This document shows, piece after piece, positions 42,545-53,651 of a DNA stretch of 64,000 bases; the stretch's first letter is position 1, and each line of letters begins with the position of its first letter. Location: the NCBI GenBank assembly GCA_016401345.1, contig JAEACG010000004.1, positions 124,001-188,000 on the forward strand, read 5' to 3'. The translations under genes were made by a program, and so were the position numbers. Source of the stretch: Fictibacillus nanhaiensis. GTDB lineage: Bacteria > Bacillota > Bacilli > Bacillales > Fictibacillaceae. The notes under the pieces were generated by a model, which did not search any database, was not told the DNA's origin, and worked only from the letters and a program-made list of their open reading frames with translations.

Positions 42545-43141
42545 ATGGAAAATCAAGCGCGACAACATACGATTGAAAGAAATACGAAAGAGACACAGAT
42601 CAGCTTATCTCTAAACATTGACGGAGAAGGACAAGCCGATATTCAAACACCTGTCCCTTTTTTAAACCACATGTTAGACGCGATCGCACGTCACGGACAT
42701 TTTGATCTTACGGTAAACGCTGCGGGAGATGTGGAGATCGATGACCATCATACAACAGAAGACGTTGGCATCTGTCTTGGTCAAGCAATTCAAGGAGCAC
42801 TAGGGGATAAGCGAGGAATCAAACGATACGGTAATGCGTTTGTACCGATGGATGAAACGCTCGCTCAAGTGGTGATCGATCTATCCAATCGTCCGCACCT
42901 TGAATTTCGTGCAGAGTTTCCAAGTCAAAAAGTAGGAACGTTCGATACCGAGCTCGTGCATGAATTCTTTTGGAAGCTCGCGTTAGAGGCGAGAATGAAC
43001 CTGCATGTGATCGTTCACTATGGCTCGAACACACACCATATTATAGAAGCTATTTTTAAAGCTTTTACAAAAGCGTTAGATGAAGCCACACAGATCGACC
43101 CTAGGGTAAAAGGAGTGCCTTCTACGAAAGGAATGTTATAG
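42545..43141 (+). CDS. hisB: imidazoleglycerol-phosphate dehydratase
   Basis: A 198-residue Mn-dependent dehydratase for the sixth step. The two metal-binding duplications are visible as [17 protein letters not shown] with [16 protein letters not shown] (about residues 65-80), and [18 protein letters not shown] with [18 protein letters not shown] (about 160-177). It has no fused phosphatase domain, as in other Bacilli. Contiguous with hisD and hisH. Confidence 0.98.
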   Translation: MENQARQHTIERNTKETQISLSLNIDGEGQADIQTPVPFLNHMLDAIARHGHFDLTVNAAGDVEIDDHHTTEDVGICLGQAIQGALGDKRGIKRYGNAFVPMDETLAQVVIDLSNRPHLEFRAEFPSQKVGTFDTELVHEFFWKLALEARMNLHVIVHYGSNTHHIIEAIFKAFTKALDEATQIDPRVKGVPSTKGML

Positions 43142-43783
43142 ATGATCGGAATCATTGACTATGGAATGGGCAACCTGCATTCTGTCTGTTCTGCTCTAAA
43201 GAGAATCAATCAACCTTACATCCTCTCCGGAAATCCAGAGGAACTTCAAAAAACAGATGGACTGTTGTTGCCGGGAGTTGGTTCTTTTAAAGATGCGATG
43301 ACGGAGTTAGAGAAGACAGGTCTCGCTAGTTTTATAAAAAAAGAGGCGGAAAGCGGTAAGCCTCTGATGGGCATCTGTCTAGGCATGCAGCTCCTTTTTG
43401 ATGGCAGCAGCGAGAATGGTTTAACGAAAGGACTGGGATTACTTCCAGGAAGAGTTGAACGTTTTACAGGCAAAACGAACGAAGGACATTCATATAAAGT
43501 GCCTCACATGGGATGGAACGATCTACACTTTTTGCAGAGTGATCAGCCGTTAGTAAAAGGTATAGACGAAGGATATGTTTATTTCGTCCATTCTTTTGTT
43601 GTACAGACGGAAAATAGAGAGGTACTTGCTGCAGTCGCTCAATACGAAGACGTGGAAGTTCCAGCTGTAGTCGGAAGCGGCAGGGTCATGGGTACGCAGT
43701 TTCACCCTGAAAAAAGTTCTGAGACAGGCATGAGCATGCTGAAAAACTTTTGCGATTTTGTTGAGGAGGGAAAACAAGAATGA
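43142..43783 (+). CDS. hisH: imidazole glycerol phosphate synthase, glutaminase subunit
   Basis: A 213-residue class-I glutamine amidotransferase that supplies ammonia to HisF. The catalytic Cys is in [16 protein letters not shown] (about residue 80) and the His-Glu pair in [13 protein letters not shown] (about residues 185-190). It starts [20 protein letters not shown]. It overlaps hisA by 4 bases. Confidence 0.98.
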   Translation: MIGIIDYGMGNLHSVCSALKRINQPYILSGNPEELQKTDGLLLPGVGSFKDAMTELEKTGLASFIKKEAESGKPLMGICLGMQLLFDGSSENGLTKGLGLLPGRVERFTGKTNEGHSYKVPHMGWNDLHFLQSDQPLVKGIDEGYVYFVHSFVVQTENREVLAAVAQYEDVEVPAVVGSGRVMGTQFHPEKSSETGMSMLKNFCDFVEEGKQE

Positions 43784-44511
43784 GTGAATTTGTATTATAC
43801 CCCGCGATCGACATGCGTAATGGGAAGTGCGTAAGGTTGATGCAAGGAGACTATGAACAAGAAACGATCTACGGAGATTCCCCTTTTGATATGGCAAAAC
43901 AGTTTGCAGATCAAGGTGCAGAGTGGATTCATATGGTGGATCTTGACGGCGCGAAAGACGGAAAGAAAATCAACCATGAGCATGTATTGCGTGTTGCGAA
44001 GGAACTGTCTGCAAAAGTTCAGATAGGTGGAGGAATTCGTTCGATGGATGACGTTTCGTATTACTTAGACGGTGGAGTTGACCGAGTGATCTTAGGCAGT
44101 GCTGCGGTTTCGAATCCAGAGTTTGTAAGAGAAGCGTTACAGCAATACGGTGGTTCAAAGGTAGCGATCGGACTTGATGCTCGTGATGGATTTGTAGCTA
44201 CAGAAGGATGGCTTGAAACGTCTCACATCAAAGCTGTTGATCTCGCGAAAAGATTAGTAGAAGAAGGGGCAGAGACGTTTATATTCACAGACATCTCAAA
44301 AGACGGTATGCTACAGGGACCGAACGTAGAAGCGATCGGAGAATTAGCAAGCATCACTGGAAAAGAAGTGATTGCCTCAGGTGGTGTAAGCTCAATCGCT
44401 GATCTCGTTTCTTTAAAAGCAGATGAACGTAACATCGCTGGTGCAATTATTGGAAAAGCACTTTACACAAATCGATTTACTCTGCCAGAAGCGTTAGGAA
44501 GTGTGAAATAA
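43780..44511 (+). CDS. hisA: ProFAR isomerase
   Basis: A 243-residue TIM-barrel isomerase acting on N'-phosphoribosyl-formimino-AICAR ribotide. Half-barrel phosphate motifs are [16 protein letters not shown] (about residues 80-95) and [16 protein letters not shown] (about 193-208). The first catalytic Asp is in [15 protein letters not shown]. It overlaps hisH by 4 bases and hisF by 1 base. Confidence 0.98.
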   Translation: MSEFVLYPAIDMRNGKCVRLMQGDYEQETIYGDSPFDMAKQFADQGAEWIHMVDLDGAKDGKKINHEHVLRVAKELSAKVQIGGGIRSMDDVSYYLDGGVDRVILGSAAVSNPEFVREALQQYGGSKVAIGLDARDGFVATEGWLETSHIKAVDLAKRLVEEGAETFIFTDISKDGMLQGPNVEAIGELASITGKEVIASGGVSSIADLVSLKADERNIAGAIIGKALYTNRFTLPEALGSVK

Positions 44512-45269
44512 TGCTTACGAAAAGAATTATTCCATGTCTAGACGTTAAGGAAGGAAGAGTTGTTAAAGGGATTCAGTTCCTTAACTTAGTCGACGCTGGT
44601 GATCCTGTTGAACTAGCGAGATTTTATGATGAAGAAGGAGCAGACGAGCTCGTTTTTCTTGATATTTCTGCTAGTCATGAAGGACGGGACACGATGGTCG
44701 AAGTCGTTGAACGAGTTGCAGCAGAACTTGCGATTCCATTCACTGTCGGTGGCGGTATCAATAAACTCCAAGACATGAAACGTGTGTTACGTGCCGGAGC
44801 TGACAAAGTTTCTGTAAATACAGCAGCGGTTTTGCGACCAGAACTGATTACAGAAGGATCGGATTATTTTGGTGCCCAATGTATCGTAGTGGCGATCGAT
44901 GCAAAGTATGACGAAGAGTTAAAATCATGGCGCGTGTATACGCATGGAGGTCGCAAACCCACTCAATGGGAAGTCACAGAGTGGGCGCGAGAAGCAGTAA
45001 ACCGGGGTGCTGGAGAAATTCTGCTGACGAGCATGGATAAAGATGGAGAAAAGTCTGGTTTTAATCTAGAGCTGACGAAAGCAGTGAGTGAAGCGGTAAC
45101 CGTTCCAGTTATTGCGTCAGGCGGAGCTGGATCTTCCGAGCATTTTAATGATGCGTTTACGATTGGAAAAGCTGATGCTGGCCTTGCTGCTAGTATTTTT
45201 CATTATAAAGAAACATCGATCAAAGAGGTAAAAGCAGATTTGCGAAAGTTAGGGGTGTCTGTTCGATGA
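44511..45269 (+). CDS. hisF: imidazole glycerol phosphate synthase, cyclase subunit
   Basis: A 252-residue TIM-barrel cyclase that uses HisH-derived ammonia to form IGP and AICAR. The catalytic Asp residues are in [18 protein letters not shown] (about residue 11) and [17 protein letters not shown] (about residue 130). The repeated phosphate loops are [13 protein letters not shown] and [13 protein letters not shown]. Overlaps hisA and hisI. Confidence 0.98.
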   Translation: MLTKRIIPCLDVKEGRVVKGIQFLNLVDAGDPVELARFYDEEGADELVFLDISASHEGRDTMVEVVERVAAELAIPFTVGGGINKLQDMKRVLRAGADKVSVNTAAVLRPELITEGSDYFGAQCIVVAIDAKYDEELKSWRVYTHGGRKPTQWEVTEWAREAVNRGAGEILLTSMDKDGEKSGFNLELTKAVSEAVTVPVIASGGAGSSEHFNDAFTIGKADAGLAASIFHYKETSIKEVKADLRKLGVSVR

Positions 45270-45910
45270 ATTTAGAAAAACTGAAATTTGATGAAAAAGG
45301 ACTGATTCCTGCCGTAGTCCAGGATATTCAATCAAAAGAGGTACTAACGGTCGCGTATATGAACCGAGAATCGCTCCAGAAAACAATCGAAATTGGCGAA
45401 ACGGTGTTCTTTTCAAGATCACGACAAGAATTATGGCACAAAGGCGAAACTTCCGGAAATACACAAAGAGTCAGAAACATCCGCTATGATTGCGATCAAG
45501 ACGCTGTGGTTGTGCTTGTAGAACCTAAAGGGCCTGCTTGTCACACGGGTTCATATAGTTGTTTTTCAGAAACAATTTATGAGGTGGATGAGAGAGTAGA
45601 CGCGCCAAACCCTGATCGATATAGAATTCTGACAGAACTGCAAGAGATTATCGCAAAACGAGAGCATGAGATGCCAGAAGGTGCTTACACAACCTATCTT
45701 TTTGAACATGGAGTCGATAAGATTCTGAAGAAAGTTGGAGAAGAAGCAGGGGAAGTGATTATCGCCGCTAAAAATCGTGATACCGAAGAATTGAAATGGG
45801 AAGTTTCTGATCTTTTTTATCATGTTTTGGTACTGTTGCAGGAGCAAAAGGTACCTTTAGACGAGATTTTAGCTACATTAAAAGAAAGACATACGAAAAA
45901 GGACAACTGA
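45266..45910 (+). CDS. hisI: bifunctional phosphoribosyl-AMP cyclohydrolase / phosphoribosyl-ATP pyrophosphatase
   Basis: A 214-residue HisIE fusion. The HisI half (about 1-115) has [35 protein letters not shown] and [20 protein letters not shown] with its metal-binding Cys residues. The HisE half (about 116-214) has the MazG-like [16 protein letters not shown] and [17 protein letters not shown]. It catalyses steps two and three and closes the his operon, followed by a terminator. Confidence 0.98.
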   Translation: MNLEKLKFDEKGLIPAVVQDIQSKEVLTVAYMNRESLQKTIEIGETVFFSRSRQELWHKGETSGNTQRVRNIRYDCDQDAVVVLVEPKGPACHTGSYSCFSETIYEVDERVDAPNPDRYRILTELQEIIAKREHEMPEGAYTTYLFEHGVDKILKKVGEEAGEVIIAAKNRDTEELKWEVSDLFYHVLVLLQEQKVPLDEILATLKERHTKKDN

Positions 45911-45936
45911 GGCTTTTTAGCTCGGTTGTTTTTTTG
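45903..45936 (+). terminator. terminator of the his operon
   Basis: ACAACTGAG pairs with CTCGGTTGT (one G-U pair), followed by seven T. The 5' arm overlaps the hisI stop. Confidence 0.88.
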
Positions 45937-45950
45937 TGTCTGAAAGTATT

Positions 45951-45990
45951 TATGATCGATTGCAGGGTTTTATGAGCGATTCCAGGGATT
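45951..45990. repeat. 20-bp tandem repeat, two units plus partial third
   Basis: TATGATCGATTGCAGGGTTT and TATGAGCGATTCCAGGGATT are adjacent 20-bp units followed by TATATT. A small array of the same type as those at 32720 and 36569, located after the his terminator. Confidence 0.6.
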
Positions 45991-46144
45991 TATATTAGCC
46001 CCACCAAAGTGTTCCAAACTTTTCGCAATAACTTACAAACCTCGGACTCCTTGTCTCATACAGATTGACACGCATCCATCATTTTTTGTCGAAAGTTTCC
46101 TGCACATTATTTACAGTCTAAGGGGTGTTACTCACTATCGCCTG

Positions 46145-46153
46145 TGTTATAAT
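46145..46153 (+). promoter_or_regulatory. extended -10 promoter of yvcD
   Basis: TGTTATAAT is a full extended -10 box about 75 bases before the yvcD start. The -35 region is weak. The rest of the 45911-46228 gap holds the his terminator and the 20-bp repeat. Confidence 0.55.
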
Positions 46154-46228
46154 TTTTTGGTTGAAAACTTTGTAAACAGAACGATATAGAAGTATATATG
46201 TTTACATAAGTAGATGGAGGAACCAAAT

Positions 46229-47854
46229 ATGCATAAACAAAAACGGGCCAGTGCAGCTAGCGGCCGTGTTCTTCCCTTTATCCAGGATGGGGATTACTTT
46301 TTTGAAAAAGGAATAAAAGCCTATAATAGGCGTGATCTATATACAGCAAAAAAAATGTTTGAGCGGGCCGTTACCTTCCAGCCGGAAGAGCCCTCTTTTT
46401 TATGTCAGCTTGCTTCAACGCTTGCTGAGATTGGAGAATATGAAGAATCTAATAAGTATTTGCTGAACGCATTAGAGCAGTCTGGTTCTGATCTTTCAGA
46501 ATGTCATTTTTTCCTTGCGAATAACTTTGCGCATCTAGGCATGTACAGTGATGCTGAAGAACATGCTCGTTTATATATCGCGATTGATCCAGATGGTGAA
46601 TTTGTTGATGATACACAAGAACTATTAGATCTTATCTCACTCGAAACAGGAAGCAAGTCTTCTAATCTGCCTCTTTCTACTGAAGAAGAGCTGATCAAGC
46701 TTCATGATGAAGCAAGGCAATCGATTGAACGAGGAGATCTTCCATTAGCGCAACAACAGTTAAAAGAGATCATCACGAATCATCCTAAGTTTTGGGCGGC
46801 GTATAATAACTTAGCACTCACTCACTTTTATAAGAGCGAGTTTGATGAAGCGATGGATGTTCTTCAAGATGTGTTGGATAAGAATCCAGGTAACTTAAAC
46901 GCACTATGCAACCTTGCTATTTTTCTGTTCCATTTAGGGATGGACGAACCTGGTGGCAAGCTAGTTGAGCGGCTAAAAACGGTGCATCCGATGCACCCTG
47001 AGCATCGTTACAAATTGGGGAATACATTCGGGTTATTAGAGGAGCATCTATACGCGAATAAGTGGCTGCAATCACTTAGAAAGTCGTCATTTGTATATGA
47101 TCCTGTAACCACACATATGCTTGCTGTGTCGTACTATGCACTTGGACAAAAAGACCTTTCTGTAAAAACATGGAAAAAGGTAATCGATCTAGATCCTGAA
47201 AGTCACGTTGCTCCTTTTTATTTGGAAAAAGCACAAAGTGATGAGTTGACGATAACAGGCGGGGACTATCAATATCGCATTCCAACTAACAATCAGAACA
47301 AACCGAAAAAAGATCGTCAAGTGAAAGCGATGGAGCATATTCAGCAGGTTCGTAAAGGACTGGAAAAAAACAAAATTACGCATTTAATTCTTTTAAGAGG
47401 GAATAAAAATGAAGAGGCTTATGAGACGCTTCGTGACTTTTGCCTTAGAAAAGAAGAGTCGTTATTCGTAAAAGAGATCGCTGCAACAATCATGCTGGAA
47501 CATCAGCCTGAAAAAGCTGTAGAACTCCAACATGATGATGCACGTGTTGAAGTGAACGCACCTTCTGAGGTTATTAGTATGGCATTAGATGTACTTCTTC
47601 CTGTTAAAGAAATGGGTTCAGCGCTTGATGAGCATGTACTGTTTTATTGGGCAGAAGCGATTAAATTTGCGGAGACGACAGGCGAACGAATCTTTGATAA
47701 TCAAAAAGCAATTGCTGCGGCAATCGATCACTTAGCTCGTAAGCAAAAAGGGCGTTCTACCCAAAAGAGTGTTGCAGAGCAGTATGGAATCACAGTTTCT
47801 GTATTGTCATTACGCATAAAAAAACTGATAGGTTGGGTAAATCGCAACGTTTGA
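46229..47854 (+). CDS. yvcD: TPR-repeat protein YvcD
   Basis: A 541-residue soluble protein with tetratricopeptide repeats at about residues 25-300 (units around AYNRRDLYTAKKMFERAVTF, EYEESNKYLLNALEQ and FDEAMDVLQDVLDKNPGN). The C-terminal region ends in a helix-turn-helix-like segment, SVAEQYGITVSVLSLRIKKL. The ATG at 46229 (GGAGG 7 bases upstream) is chosen over the upstream in-frame ATG at 46214. It lies between the his operon and trxB as in B. subtilis. The function is unknown, probably protein-protein scaffolding. Confidence 0.87.
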   Translation: MHKQKRASAASGRVLPFIQDGDYFFEKGIKAYNRRDLYTAKKMFERAVTFQPEEPSFLCQLASTLAEIGEYEESNKYLLNALEQSGSDLSECHFFLANNFAHLGMYSDAEEHARLYIAIDPDGEFVDDTQELLDLISLETGSKSSNLPLSTEEELIKLHDEARQSIERGDLPLAQQQLKEIITNHPKFWAAYNNLALTHFYKSEFDEAMDVLQDVLDKNPGNLNALCNLAIFLFHLGMDEPGGKLVERLKTVHPMHPEHRYKLGNTFGLLEEHLYANKWLQSLRKSSFVYDPVTTHMLAVSYYALGQKDLSVKTWKKVIDLDPESHVAPFYLEKAQSDELTITGGDYQYRIPTNNQNKPKKDRQVKAMEHIQQVRKGLEKNKITHLILLRGNKNEEAYETLRDFCLRKEESLFVKEIAATIMLEHQPEKAVELQHDDARVEVNAPSEVISMALDVLLPVKEMGSALDEHVLFYWAEAIKFAETTGERIFDNQKAIAAAIDHLARKQKGRSTQKSVAEQYGITVSVLSLRIKKLIGWVNRNV

Positions 47855-47905
47855 GCAGAATGATGGACTTTACTCCTATGTGCGAATAGGATATAGATAT
47901 AGTAA

Positions 47906-48895
<990 letters not shown>

Positions 48896-48976
48896 TGTGA
48901 TTGTAACAGTGATGAAATAATTGTGGGGTATTATAAAAATAAGAAATTGACCCCCTTTTTATAAAGGCAAGACTTT

Positions 48977-49007
48977 GACACGGAGCTATGCTTCGTGTCC
49001 TTTTTTT
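48977..49007 (+). terminator. rho-independent terminator after trxB
   Basis: GACACGGAGC pairs with GCTTCGTGTC (one mismatch) and is followed by seven T. Confidence 0.9.
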
Positions 49008-49032
49008 ATGAGTTAATTTATGCGAAGAAGTG

Positions 49033-49161
49033 GTTGATTTCCGCTCCAGGTGTTTCGCTTTCTGCGGGGCAGGCGGTGAGCCACATTTGTTCGTTTCACT
49101 CTTAAGTGTCTCACCTGCCCGCCTGTCCCGCAGGAGTCTCACACCTTGCGCTCCAATCAAC
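49033..49161 (-). repeat. structured intergenic repeat, copy C
   Basis: The full 129-bp copy lies on the minus strand. Its 5' arm GTTGATTGGAGC and 3' arm GCGGAAATCAAC carry C and G at a position where copies A and B have T and A, a compensatory change. Confidence 0.9.
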
Positions 49162-49398
49162 TTTGCCAAAGAAGAGGTAATGCCTGAAAGCTAGCTTTTA
49201 GTTTAAGGATCTCGTTTTAAACAAGCGATCATAGTGAAGGGAGTATTTGCTCAGAAGCTTCTCAGTTAAATGTCGCAAAGGTATTACCTGTATTGAAATA
49301 ATTCCTTTAATTTAATAGGTTCTTTTTTCACATAATAAGAAAAGCAAAATACCATAAATTAGAATGCTAAAATACGTCAAACCCTTGAGGCCTCTGTA
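49162..49398. other. non-coding region before yvcI
   Basis: No gene or conserved structure recognised in this A/T-rich interval between repeat C and the yvcI promoter. Confidence 0.5.
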
Positions 49399-49427
49399 TT
49401 GTGAGGGGTTACATAATTTAGTATACT
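49399..49427 (+). promoter_or_regulatory. sigma-A promoter of yvcI-rapZ-yvcK-whiA-crh
   Basis: TTGTGA (49399-49404) and TATACT (49422-49427) are separated by 17 bases. A perfect 14-bp palindrome, TTTAGTATACTAAA (49417-49430), covers the -10 box and could be an operator. Confidence 0.7.
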
Positions 49428-49460
49428 AAAAAGTAGGACATAGCCCTGAGGTGAAAACAA

Positions 49461-49919
49461 GTGCAAAGAGTAACAAACTGTGTGTTAATAAGAGATAATC
49501 AAGTGCTTTTACTTCAAAAGCCTAGACGGGGCTGGTGGGTAGCACCAGGCGGAAAGATGGAGTCTACCGAGTCTATCCGTGATTCTGTTATACGCGAGTA
49601 CCGTGAAGAAACGGGAATCTATCTGAAGAATCCGCAGCTTAAAGGTGTGTTTAATTTTATTATTAAAGAAGGCGACAAGATCGTCTCTGAGTGGATGATG
49701 TTTACCTTTTTTGCAACAGACTCAGAAGGTGTTGCATTAGATGAATGTGAAGAAGGGATTTTGTCATGGAAGCCGGTTGAAGAAGTACGTGAACTTCCGA
49801 TGGCGCCAGGAGATCATCACATTCTTGACTATATGACGAGTGGCAGCAACATGATATTTGGCACATTTACGTATACACCTGATTTTGAACTGCTTTCTTA
49901 TCGTTTAGACCCAGCATAA
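49461..49919 (+). CDS. yvcI: NUDIX hydrolase YvcI
   Basis: A 152-residue hydrolase of nucleoside-diphosphate-linked compounds. The Nudix box GGKMESTESIRDSVIREYRE (about residues 36-55) continues to ETGI, matching Gx5Ex7REUxEExGU. It starts with GTG at 49461 after AGGTG. Same position as B. subtilis yvcI, upstream of rapZ. Some Nudix proteins here have been proposed as RNA 5'-end processing enzymes, but the substrate is not readable from sequence. Confidence 0.92.
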   Translation: MQRVTNCVLIRDNQVLLLQKPRRGWWVAPGGKMESTESIRDSVIREYREETGIYLKNPQLKGVFNFIIKEGDKIVSEWMMFTFFATDSEGVALDECEEGILSWKPVEEVRELPMAPGDHHILDYMTSGSNMIFGTFTYTPDFELLSYRLDPA

Positions 49920-49970
49920 GTTAAGACGGGTCGCATAAAAATGGAACATAGTAAACTGGGGGGAAATGGC

Positions 49971-50846
49971 ATGGAAAGACATGATGTACAAATGGTGATT
50001 ATTACAGGAATGTCAGGGGCCGGGAAGACGGTAGCCATGCAGAGCTTTGAAGATTTAGGCTTTTTCTGTGTTGATAATCTACCACCTGCACTACTCCCTA
50101 AATTTGTAGAATTAATGCAAGAATCTGCTGGCAAGTTGAACAAGGTGGCACTTGTTATGGACCTTCGTGGTCGCGAGTTTTTTGATCAGTTGTTTTCAAC
50201 GCTCGATCAACTTGCCCTCTCATCGGATGTTCAGCCGCAGATTTTATATTTGGATTGTAAGGATGCAACACTTGTACGCAGATACAAAGAAACCCGACGT
50301 TCTCATCCTTTGGCGAAGAGTGGAAACCCGCTTCAAGGGATTACTCAAGAGCGTGAGATGCTTGAAGAACTAAAAGGAAGAGCACAGCAAGTCTTAGATA
50401 CATCTGACTTAAAACCACTTCAATTACGTGAACGTATCATTCAGCGTTTTTCTGCAAATGCCGCTCATCCGTTCACGATCAACGTAATGTCATTCGGATT
50501 TAAGTACGGGATGCCGATCGACGCTGACTTAGTGTTCGACGTGCGTTTCCTACCAAATCCTCATTATATTGAGCATATGAGACCGCGAACAGGGCTTGAA
50601 GCAGATATTTCAGAGTATGTATTGAAGTGGCCGGAAACGAACATGTTTTTAGAAAAGCTGCTTGATCTGCTTCAGTTTATGATTCCGCAATATAAGAGAG
50701 AAGGCAAGAGCCAGCTGATTATCGGGATCGGATGTACAGGCGGAAAACATCGTTCTGTAGCTCTAGCTGAATATATCGGAAATGCACTTTCCAGAGAATA
50801 TGTGACATTCAGCTCTCACAGAGATATGGGAAAGGATAAAGTTTAA
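49971..50846 (+). CDS. rapZ: RNase adapter / nucleotide-binding protein RapZ (YvcJ)
   Basis: A 291-residue P-loop protein. Walker A is [20 protein letters not shown] (about residues 10-29), followed by [13 protein letters not shown]. The C-terminal domain has [18 protein letters not shown] with the conserved Cys-Thr-Gly-Gly-Lys-His motif. E. coli RapZ guides RNase E to a small RNA; B. subtilis YvcJ hydrolyses nucleotides and affects competence. The ATG at 49971 after GGGGGG is used. The stop is adjacent to the yvcK start. Confidence 0.95.
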   Translation: MERHDVQMVIITGMSGAGKTVAMQSFEDLGFFCVDNLPPALLPKFVELMQESAGKLNKVALVMDLRGREFFDQLFSTLDQLALSSDVQPQILYLDCKDATLVRRYKETRRSHPLAKSGNPLQGITQEREMLEELKGRAQQVLDTSDLKPLQLRERIIQRFSANAAHPFTINVMSFGFKYGMPIDADLVFDVRFLPNPHYIEHMRPRTGLEADISEYVLKWPETNMFLEKLLDLLQFMIPQYKREGKSQLIIGIGCTGGKHRSVALAEYIGNALSREYVTFSSHRDMGKDKV

Positions 50847-51797
50847 ATGAATAAGCAGCCGAAAGTGGTAGTGCTTGGCGGAGGAACAGGTCTTTCTGTT
50901 CTTCTCCGCGGTTTAAAGCGCTATCCAGTTGATATCACTGCTATCGTTACGGTTGCAGATGACGGCGGCAGCTCAGGAAGGTTGAGGAGAGATTACGATA
51001 TGCCTCCTCCCGGTGATGTGAGAAACGTGATCGCCGCACTTTCTGAAGTGGAACCGCTTGTAGAAAAAATGTTTCAGCATAGGTTTAAAGTGGGAGACGG
51101 AATTACGGGTCATTCGCTTGGAAACTTGCTTCTTGCTGCCATGCACGATATTACGGGAGATTTTTTAACAGGAATTCGGGAACTTAGCCGCGTTTTAAAC
51201 GTAAGAGGACAAGTACTGCCTGCAGCGAAAAACAGTATTATTCTATGTGCGGAGTTAGAAGATGGGACGATTGTTCAGGGGGAATCTAAGATCCCGCTGT
51301 CGAATAAGAAAATCAAACGCGTCTTTTTATCTGATGAAAAGATCGAGCCTCTTCGTGAAAGTGTGAAAGCGATTCAAGAAGCCGATTTGATCGTGATCGG
51401 ACCAGGAAGTTTGTACACGAGCATCTTGCCGAACCTTCTTGTGAACGGAATTTCCACGAGCATCCGTGAGGCAACGGCTCCTAGAGTTTATGTATGTAAT
51501 GTCATGACACAGCCTGGAGAGACTACAGGTTACACGGCTGGTGATCACATTCAGGCATTGATCGATCATGTGGGCCACAACTTTATCGATGTTGTGATCG
51601 CGAACAATGAAAAGATTCCTTCAGAATACCTGGATCTATATTTGGAAGAAGGCGCATCGCAAGTTACTTATGATGAGGAACGGTTAAAGTCGTTCGGAAT
51701 CGGTTTGTTATGTGACAACATCATTCAGTACGGAACGCTTGTCAGACACGATGCACAGCGTGTTTCTGACTTATTGTTAGGACTTATTGAAAAATAG
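50847..51797 (+). CDS. yvcK: gluconeogenesis factor YvcK
   Basis: A 316-residue CofD-like protein required in B. subtilis for growth on gluconeogenic carbon sources and for cell shape. Motifs: [20 protein letters not shown] at the N-terminus, [20 protein letters not shown] (about residues 37-56), [19 protein letters not shown], and [16 protein letters not shown] (about 190). It binds UDP-sugars in B. subtilis. It sits between rapZ and whiA with no spacing on the 5' side. Confidence 0.96.
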   Translation: MNKQPKVVVLGGGTGLSVLLRGLKRYPVDITAIVTVADDGGSSGRLRRDYDMPPPGDVRNVIAALSEVEPLVEKMFQHRFKVGDGITGHSLGNLLLAAMHDITGDFLTGIRELSRVLNVRGQVLPAAKNSIILCAELEDGTIVQGESKIPLSNKKIKRVFLSDEKIEPLRESVKAIQEADLIVIGPGSLYTSILPNLLVNGISTSIREATAPRVYVCNVMTQPGETTGYTAGDHIQALIDHVGHNFIDVVIANNEKIPSEYLDLYLEEGASQVTYDEERLKSFGIGLLCDNIIQYGTLVRHDAQRVSDLLLGLIEK

Positions 51798-51837
51798 AAT
51801 ACGGATTGAAACGGATGGAAGAGAGGTGGTGATGCAG

Positions 51838-52779
51838 GTGTCTTTTGCTGCAGATACAAAAAAGGAATTAACGCAGCTCGAACTGAAAGATTGCTGTAAA
51901 AAAGCAGAGTTAGCTGCCTTAATTCGAATGAATGGTTCCATCTCTTTCAGCAACAGAAAATTGATTCTGGATATCCCGACTGAAAATGCTGCTATTGCAA
52001 GAAGAATCTATACGTTGATCAAACGTGTATATCCTTATCACGTAGAGCTATTAGTACGAAAAAAGATGCGCTTGAAAAAGAATAATGTCTACATTGTACG
52101 TGTTTCAGAAGAATCAAGAGCATTGTTGGAAGATTTGAAGATTATTGACGGAGCTTTTACGTTTACCCGCAACATTGCAGAGGAATTTAATAAGAAGAGC
52201 TGTTGCCGCCGTGCATACATGAGAGGTGCGTTCTTAGCAGGTGGGTCTGTAAACCACCCAGAGACAAGCTATCACCTAGAGATATTCTCTATGTATGAAG
52301 AGCATACGGTTGCATTAGCTGAACTGATGAACAAATTTGAACTTAAAGCAAAAGTTCTAGAACGCAAAAAAGGTTATATTATCTATTTAAAAGATGGCGA
52401 AAAGATTTCAGAGTTCCTGACACTGATCGGCGCTCATCACGCAGTATTATTTTTTGAAGATATTAGAATCTTAAAAGATATGCGTAACTCAGTGAACCGA
52501 CTCGTAAACTGTGAGACAGCGAACCTCAACAAAACAGTAGGGGCTGCTATGAGACAGGTCGAGAACATTAAGTTTATTGACGAACAGGTAGGACTTGAGA
52601 CACTTCCAGATAAGCTGCGCGAGATTGCGCAACTGAGAGTCACGCATCAAGAAATTACCCTCAAAGAGCTTGGCGAGATGGTATCATCAGGCCCTGTTAG
52701 TAAATCAGGTGTTAACCACCGATTACGTAAGATTGATGAAATCGCTACGAAGATTAGAAACGGTCAACCCATCCATTGA
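51838..52779 (+). CDS. whiA: DNA-binding protein WhiA
   Basis: A 313-residue protein with an N-terminal LAGLIDADG-endonuclease-like fold ([15 protein letters not shown] near residue 25 and [20 protein letters not shown] near 125) and a C-terminal helix-turn-helix ([20 protein letters not shown] then [12 protein letters not shown]). It regulates sporulation in Streptomyces and chromosome segregation or division in Bacillus. The GTG at 51838 gives 8 bases to GAGGTGG and a start MSFAAD like known WhiA; ATG 51832 is the alternative. Followed by crh. Confidence 0.95.
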   Translation: MSFAADTKKELTQLELKDCCKKAELAALIRMNGSISFSNRKLILDIPTENAAIARRIYTLIKRVYPYHVELLVRKKMRLKKNNVYIVRVSEESRALLEDLKIIDGAFTFTRNIAEEFNKKSCCRRAYMRGAFLAGGSVNHPETSYHLEIFSMYEEHTVALAELMNKFELKAKVLERKKGYIIYLKDGEKISEFLTLIGAHHAVLFFEDIRILKDMRNSVNRLVNCETANLNKTVGAAMRQVENIKFIDEQVGLETLPDKLREIAQLRVTHQEITLKELGEMVSSGPVSKSGVNHRLRKIDEIATKIRNGQPIH

Positions 52780-52820
52780 TGTTTTTCATAGAGAGATAAG
52801 GTTAGAGGAGGTAAGGTAGA

Positions 52821-53078
52821 ATGGTTGAAAAGAAAGTAACCGTGCAGTTGAAGAGTGGACTGCAAGCACGCCCAGCGGCATTGTTCGTCCAAGAAGCAAA
52901 CCGTTACACATCTGATGTATTTGTTGAGAAGGAAGGCAAGAAAGTAAATGCAAAGAGCATTATGGGAATCATGAGCTTAGCTGTAGGATCTGGCAGTGAA
53001 CTTGTACTCGCTGTTGATGGCCCTGATGAGAACGAAGCAATCGAAGCCCTAACTGCTTTTGTTTCCAAAGCAGAATAA
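52821..53078 (+). CDS. crh: catabolite repression HPr-like protein Crh
   Basis: An 85-residue HPr homologue that acts only in regulation. Position 15 is Gln in LKSGLQARPAALFV, where PTS HPr has the phospho-acceptor His, so it cannot transfer phosphate to sugars. The regulatory Ser46 is present in NAKSIMGIMSLA. HprK (28020) phosphorylates this Ser, and P-Ser-Crh binds CcpA. AGAGGAGG lies 10-12 bases before the ATG. It is the last gene of its block, followed by a REP-like copy and a very strong terminator. Confidence 0.97.
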   Translation: MVEKKVTVQLKSGLQARPAALFVQEANRYTSDVFVEKEGKKVNAKSIMGIMSLAVGSGSELVLAVDGPDENEAIEALTAFVSKAE

Positions 53079-53080
53079 CG

Positions 53081-53118
53081 GGGGTCTGACCCCATACAAT
53101 TACAAAACCGGTGATTTG
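53081..53118 (+). repeat. REP-like palindromic element, copy 3
   Basis: GGGGTCTGACCCC (53081-53093) starts 2 bases after the crh stop. The tail ATACAATTACAAAACC runs directly into the terminator stem. Confidence 0.85.
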
Positions 53119-53150
53119 TCCTTTCTATAAGGACAAATCACCGGTTTTTT
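53104..53150. terminator. very strong terminator after crh
   Basis: A perfect 20-bp stem, AAAACCGGTGATTTGTCCTT (53104-53123) with its complement 53129-53148, has a 5-base loop and T-run. Confidence 0.92.
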
Positions 53151-53220
53151 CGATTTTGCAGGGTTGGCCCACACCGTTCACTCTATATACTGTTAAAGAG
53201 GAAAAAGGGAGGCGATTACT

Positions 53221-53520
53221 TTGCATCACACAAGTTTTATGCATGACTGGTCGTTTGCCGCAGGATTAACGATTCTAAATATCCTTCTGACACTTTATCT
53301 GATTAAACCTCGAAGAAGTTCTGTACGTTTGATTTTCTGGGTTTTAATGTTGATTTTTATCTTTCTTTATCCTTTAGCATTGGCAGGATTTTCGTTGCAA
53401 TATCCAGCAAGTTCAGGACTGTTTCTTGGCCTCGCTTTTATGATTACGATTATATTTAGTCTTATTTTATTTTTTAGTGTCTGCTGGGTGTGGGTGATTC
53501 GGCATTCTTTTTATCGATAA
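53221..53520 (+). CDS. small three-helix membrane protein
   Basis: A 99-residue protein with three predicted membrane helices (about residues 11-28, 35-55 and 66-92) and a basic loop KPRRSSVRL. The start is TTG at 53221 with GGGAGGCG 6-7 bases upstream. No family recognised. It lies alone between the crh terminator and the trpE leader, followed by a hairpin at 53569. Confidence 0.55.
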   Translation: MHHTSFMHDWSFAAGLTILNILLTLYLIKPRRSSVRLIFWVLMLIFIFLYPLALAGFSLQYPASSGLFLGLAFMITIIFSLILFFSVCWVWVIRHSFYR

Positions 53521-53568
53521 ATGAACCTTAGGAAAAAGCATTCAATATTATTCGATTTTCTATTTCAA

Positions 53569-53596
53569 AGACATCTCATTTCAAAAAGAGATGTCT
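53569..53596 (+). terminator. hairpin after small membrane protein gene
   Basis: AGACATCTC pairs with GAGATGTCT around a 10-base A/T-rich loop. It lacks a clear T-run, so it is a weak terminator candidate just upstream of the trpE promoter. Confidence 0.5.
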
Positions 53597-53609
53597 ACTC
53601 ATTTGAGAG

Positions 53610-53638
53610 TTGACAGAAAAGGGGTAACGCTATATATT
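53610..53638 (+). promoter_or_regulatory. sigma-A promoter of trpE
   Basis: A consensus TTGACA (53610-53615) and TATATT (53633-53638) are separated by exactly 17 bases. The transcript would start a few bases before the TRAP triplets. Confidence 0.88.
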
Positions 53639-53651
53639 AATCACTAATCAG

